Below are positions 7,649 through 8,168 of a stretch of 8,168 nucleotides of DNA, in pieces. Each line of letters begins with the position of its first letter. The stretch's first letter is position 1. The position numbers and the translations under genes are program-made. Location: positions 1 to 8,168 of the forward strand of contig JAOUDF010000114.1 of NCBI GenBank assembly GCA_029859385.1, read 5' to 3'. Source of the DNA: Nitrospirota bacterium (lineage in GTDB: Bacteria > Nitrospirota > JAOUDF01). The notes below the pieces were generated by a model. That model had not been told where the DNA came from and made no database searches. It saw nothing but the letters and a program-made list of their open reading frames with translations.

Positions 7649-7681
7649 AAATAAATAAAGGCATCATTGAGGTATGATGCC
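7649..7681 (-). terminator. Terminator-like hairpin between tRNA-Val and thrS
   Basis: On the minus strand GGCATCAT (7681-7674), loop ACCTCA, ATGATGCC (7667-7660) forms an uninterrupted 8-bp stem followed by TTTATTTATTTA (7659-7648). It lies about 55 bp after the tRNA and 46 bp before the thrS ATG. It may end the tRNA transcript or attenuate thrS. The T tract is interrupted by A residues and the stem is AT-containing, so termination may be partial. I see no convincing promoter between the tRNA and thrS, so read-through would be needed unless a weak promoter is present. Confidence 0.6.
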
Positions 7682-7736
7682 CACACCGGCGTATCCTCTA
7701 CTCTGTTGATTTTGGTAAATTTCATCAAGAGAGAGA

Positions 7737-7811
7737 TGGTAGGCACGGGCGGTTTCGAACCGCCGACCTCTACCGTGTCAAGGTAGCGCTCTCCCCCTGA
7801 GCTACGCGCCT
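7737..7811 (-). tRNA. tRNA-Val(GAC), CCA encoded
   Basis: A complete 75-nt cloverleaf on the minus strand. Acceptor AGGCGCG (7811-7805) pairs with CGTGCCT including one G-U; D arm GCTC/GAGC; anticodon stem CTACC/GGTAG around the loop TTGACAC, giving anticodon GAC (codons GUC and GUU); 5-nt variable loop AGGTC; T arm GGCGG-TTCGAAA-CCGCC; discriminator A; then genomically encoded CCA (7739-7737). T8 and A9 fall in place. It is transcribed toward thrS from the promoter at 7833-7862 and may be co-transcribed with the synthetase operon. Confidence 0.97.
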
Positions 7812-7832
7812 ATAACGACAAAAACCTGCGCA

Positions 7833-7862
7833 AATATAATTAATCCAGTACCTTATTGTCAA
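7833..7862 (-). promoter_or_regulatory. Sigma70-type promoter for tRNA-Val (and possibly the thrS operon)
   Basis: On the minus strand a perfect -35 box TTGACA (7862-7857) is followed after 18 nt by TATATT (7838-7833), or after 17 nt by TTATAT. The -10 box ends 21 nt before the tRNA 5' end, leaving a short leader of about 15 nt. This is the strongest promoter visible on the minus strand and the likely source of transcription for the downstream genes. Confidence 0.75.
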
Positions 7863-7890
7863 GAATAAACTTGGTTTTGGGGGAAAATGG

Positions 7891-7919
7891 TTGCAAAAGA
7901 GATCAGCGGGAGATAATAT
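7891..7919 (+). promoter_or_regulatory. Candidate sigma70-type promoter for the NifU-like gene
   Basis: TTGCAA (7891-7896), a 17-nt spacer, then TAATAT (7914-7919), placing a start site near 7926 and a leader of roughly 54 nt. A short inverted repeat CGGGA (7907-7911) / TCCCG (7926-7930) brackets the -10 box and could be an operator, and GACAG-AAAG-CTGTC (7935-7948) could form a small leader hairpin. Both repeats are only 5 bp per arm and may be chance. Confidence 0.5.
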
Positions 7920-7964
7920 AACGATTCCCGTAATGACAGAAAGCTGTCCATCAATAAATGCTTT

Positions 7965-7974
7965 GAGGAGGTGA
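7965..7974 (+). promoter_or_regulatory. Shine-Dalgarno of the NifU-like gene
   Basis: GAGGAGGTGA lies 8 nt (counted from AGGAGG) before the ATG at 7980. It is a near-perfect match to the 16S rRNA 3' end and fixes that start. Confidence 0.8.
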
Positions 7975-7979
7975 ACCAA

Positions 7980-8168
7980 ATGTCTGATATCAAACAGAGA
8001 GTACAGGAAGCCCTCAATACCATCCGCCCCGCGCTTCAGGCCGACGGCGGTGACATCGCCCTTGTCGACGTCACCGATGACGGTATCGTGCAGGTGCGTC
8101 TCGTAGGCGCCTGTTCCGGCTGCCCCAGCTCTACCTATACCCTTCAGATGGGTGTCGAGCGGGCCGTC
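7980..8168 (+). CDS. NifU C-terminal-domain (NfuA-type) Fe-S cluster protein, 5' part
   Basis: Small Fe-S cluster scaffold or carrier of the NifU-like domain family, acting in the cytoplasm to deliver clusters to apo-proteins. 63 codons are visible before the window ends; stand-alone members are about 70-100 aa, so most of the protein is probably here. Seen: VQEALNTIRPALQADGGDIALVD, the hallmark RP.LQADGGD block (16-26), then VRLVGACSGCPSSTYTLQMGVE with the cluster-binding CxxC (C45, C48) and the typical S-T-T-L-x-x-G-V/I-E continuation. There is no N-terminal IscU-like domain, so it is not full-length NifU. Transcribed divergently from the tRNA/thrS run, with its own candidate promoter and a strong Shine-Dalgarno. 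Which cluster targets it serves cannot be told from this context. Confidence 0.92.
   Translation, partial: MSDIKQRVQEALNTIRPALQADGGDIALVDVTDDGIVQVRLVGACSGCPSSTYTLQMGVERAV

Noticed and set aside
7706..7728. TTGAT/ATCAA inverted repeat between tRNA-Val and thrS
   Set aside because: Only 5 bp per arm with a non-symmetric AT-rich centre; not distinguishable from chance.
7614..7736. Possible T-box riboswitch before thrS (AGGGGCACCTCCGCG loosely resembles the T-box sequence)
   Set aside because: The leader is only about 120 nt after the tRNA. No specifier stem or correct T-box core could be traced, and the similar stretch lies after the terminator-like stem rather than within it.

Overview
The window is a bacterial chromosomal segment, GC-rich in its coding parts, dominated by one long minus-strand gene run of the translation-apparatus type. 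In minus-strand transcription order it reads: tRNA-Val(GAC), thrS, infC, rpmI, rplT, pheS, pheT, a UbiA-superfamily prenyltransferase resembling polyprenyl-phosphate phosphoribosyltransferases, and the 5' part of pgi, which runs off the left edge. On the plus strand, diverging from the tRNA, a short NifU C-terminal-domain protein begins near the right edge and runs off it. No mobile element, CRISPR array, integrase, toxin-antitoxin pair or defence gene is visible.

Layout: 1-503 pgi (partial); 514-1383 prenyltransferase; 1400-3469 pheT; 3474-4499 pheS; 4534-4562 a perfect GC-rich hairpin with a T tract (terminator or attenuator) separating rplT from pheS; 4596-4949 rplT; 5013-5213 rpmI; 5273-5791 infC, probably starting at the rare codon ATA; 5838-7613 thrS; 7649-7681 a second hairpin plus T-rich tract between the tRNA and thrS; 7737-7811 tRNA-Val with encoded CCA; 7812-7979 a divergent promoter region; 7980-8168 the NifU-like gene. 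Gaps between protein genes are 4-62 bp, so no stretch above 300 bp lacks a gene.

Functionally, the run couples charging of tRNA-Thr and tRNA-Phe with translation initiation (IF3) and two 50S proteins (L35, L20). This arrangement is conserved in many bacteria and is controlled post-transcriptionally where it has been studied. The last two genes, a lipid-linked sugar transferase candidate and glucose-6-phosphate isomerase, are a metabolic tail not normally associated with it.

The most unusual observation is that both large synthetases lack an RNA-binding or appended domain found in most bacterial relatives. ThrRS (591 aa) has no N-terminal TGS domain, and PheRS beta (689 aa) passes directly from its first segment to the 'VNVTPNRPDC' block without the EMAPII-like OB domain. 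Both are otherwise intact and in frame, so this looks like lineage-specific domain loss rather than decay.

Gene order and sequence character suggest a Gram-negative anaerobe-type lineage such as Desulfobacterota/Deltaproteobacteria or Nitrospirota. This is an inference from recall of similar operons and is weak. I see no wholly novel multi-gene system. The interest lies in the reduced synthetases, the infC start codon, the two intra-operon hairpins and the unexpected metabolic tail.
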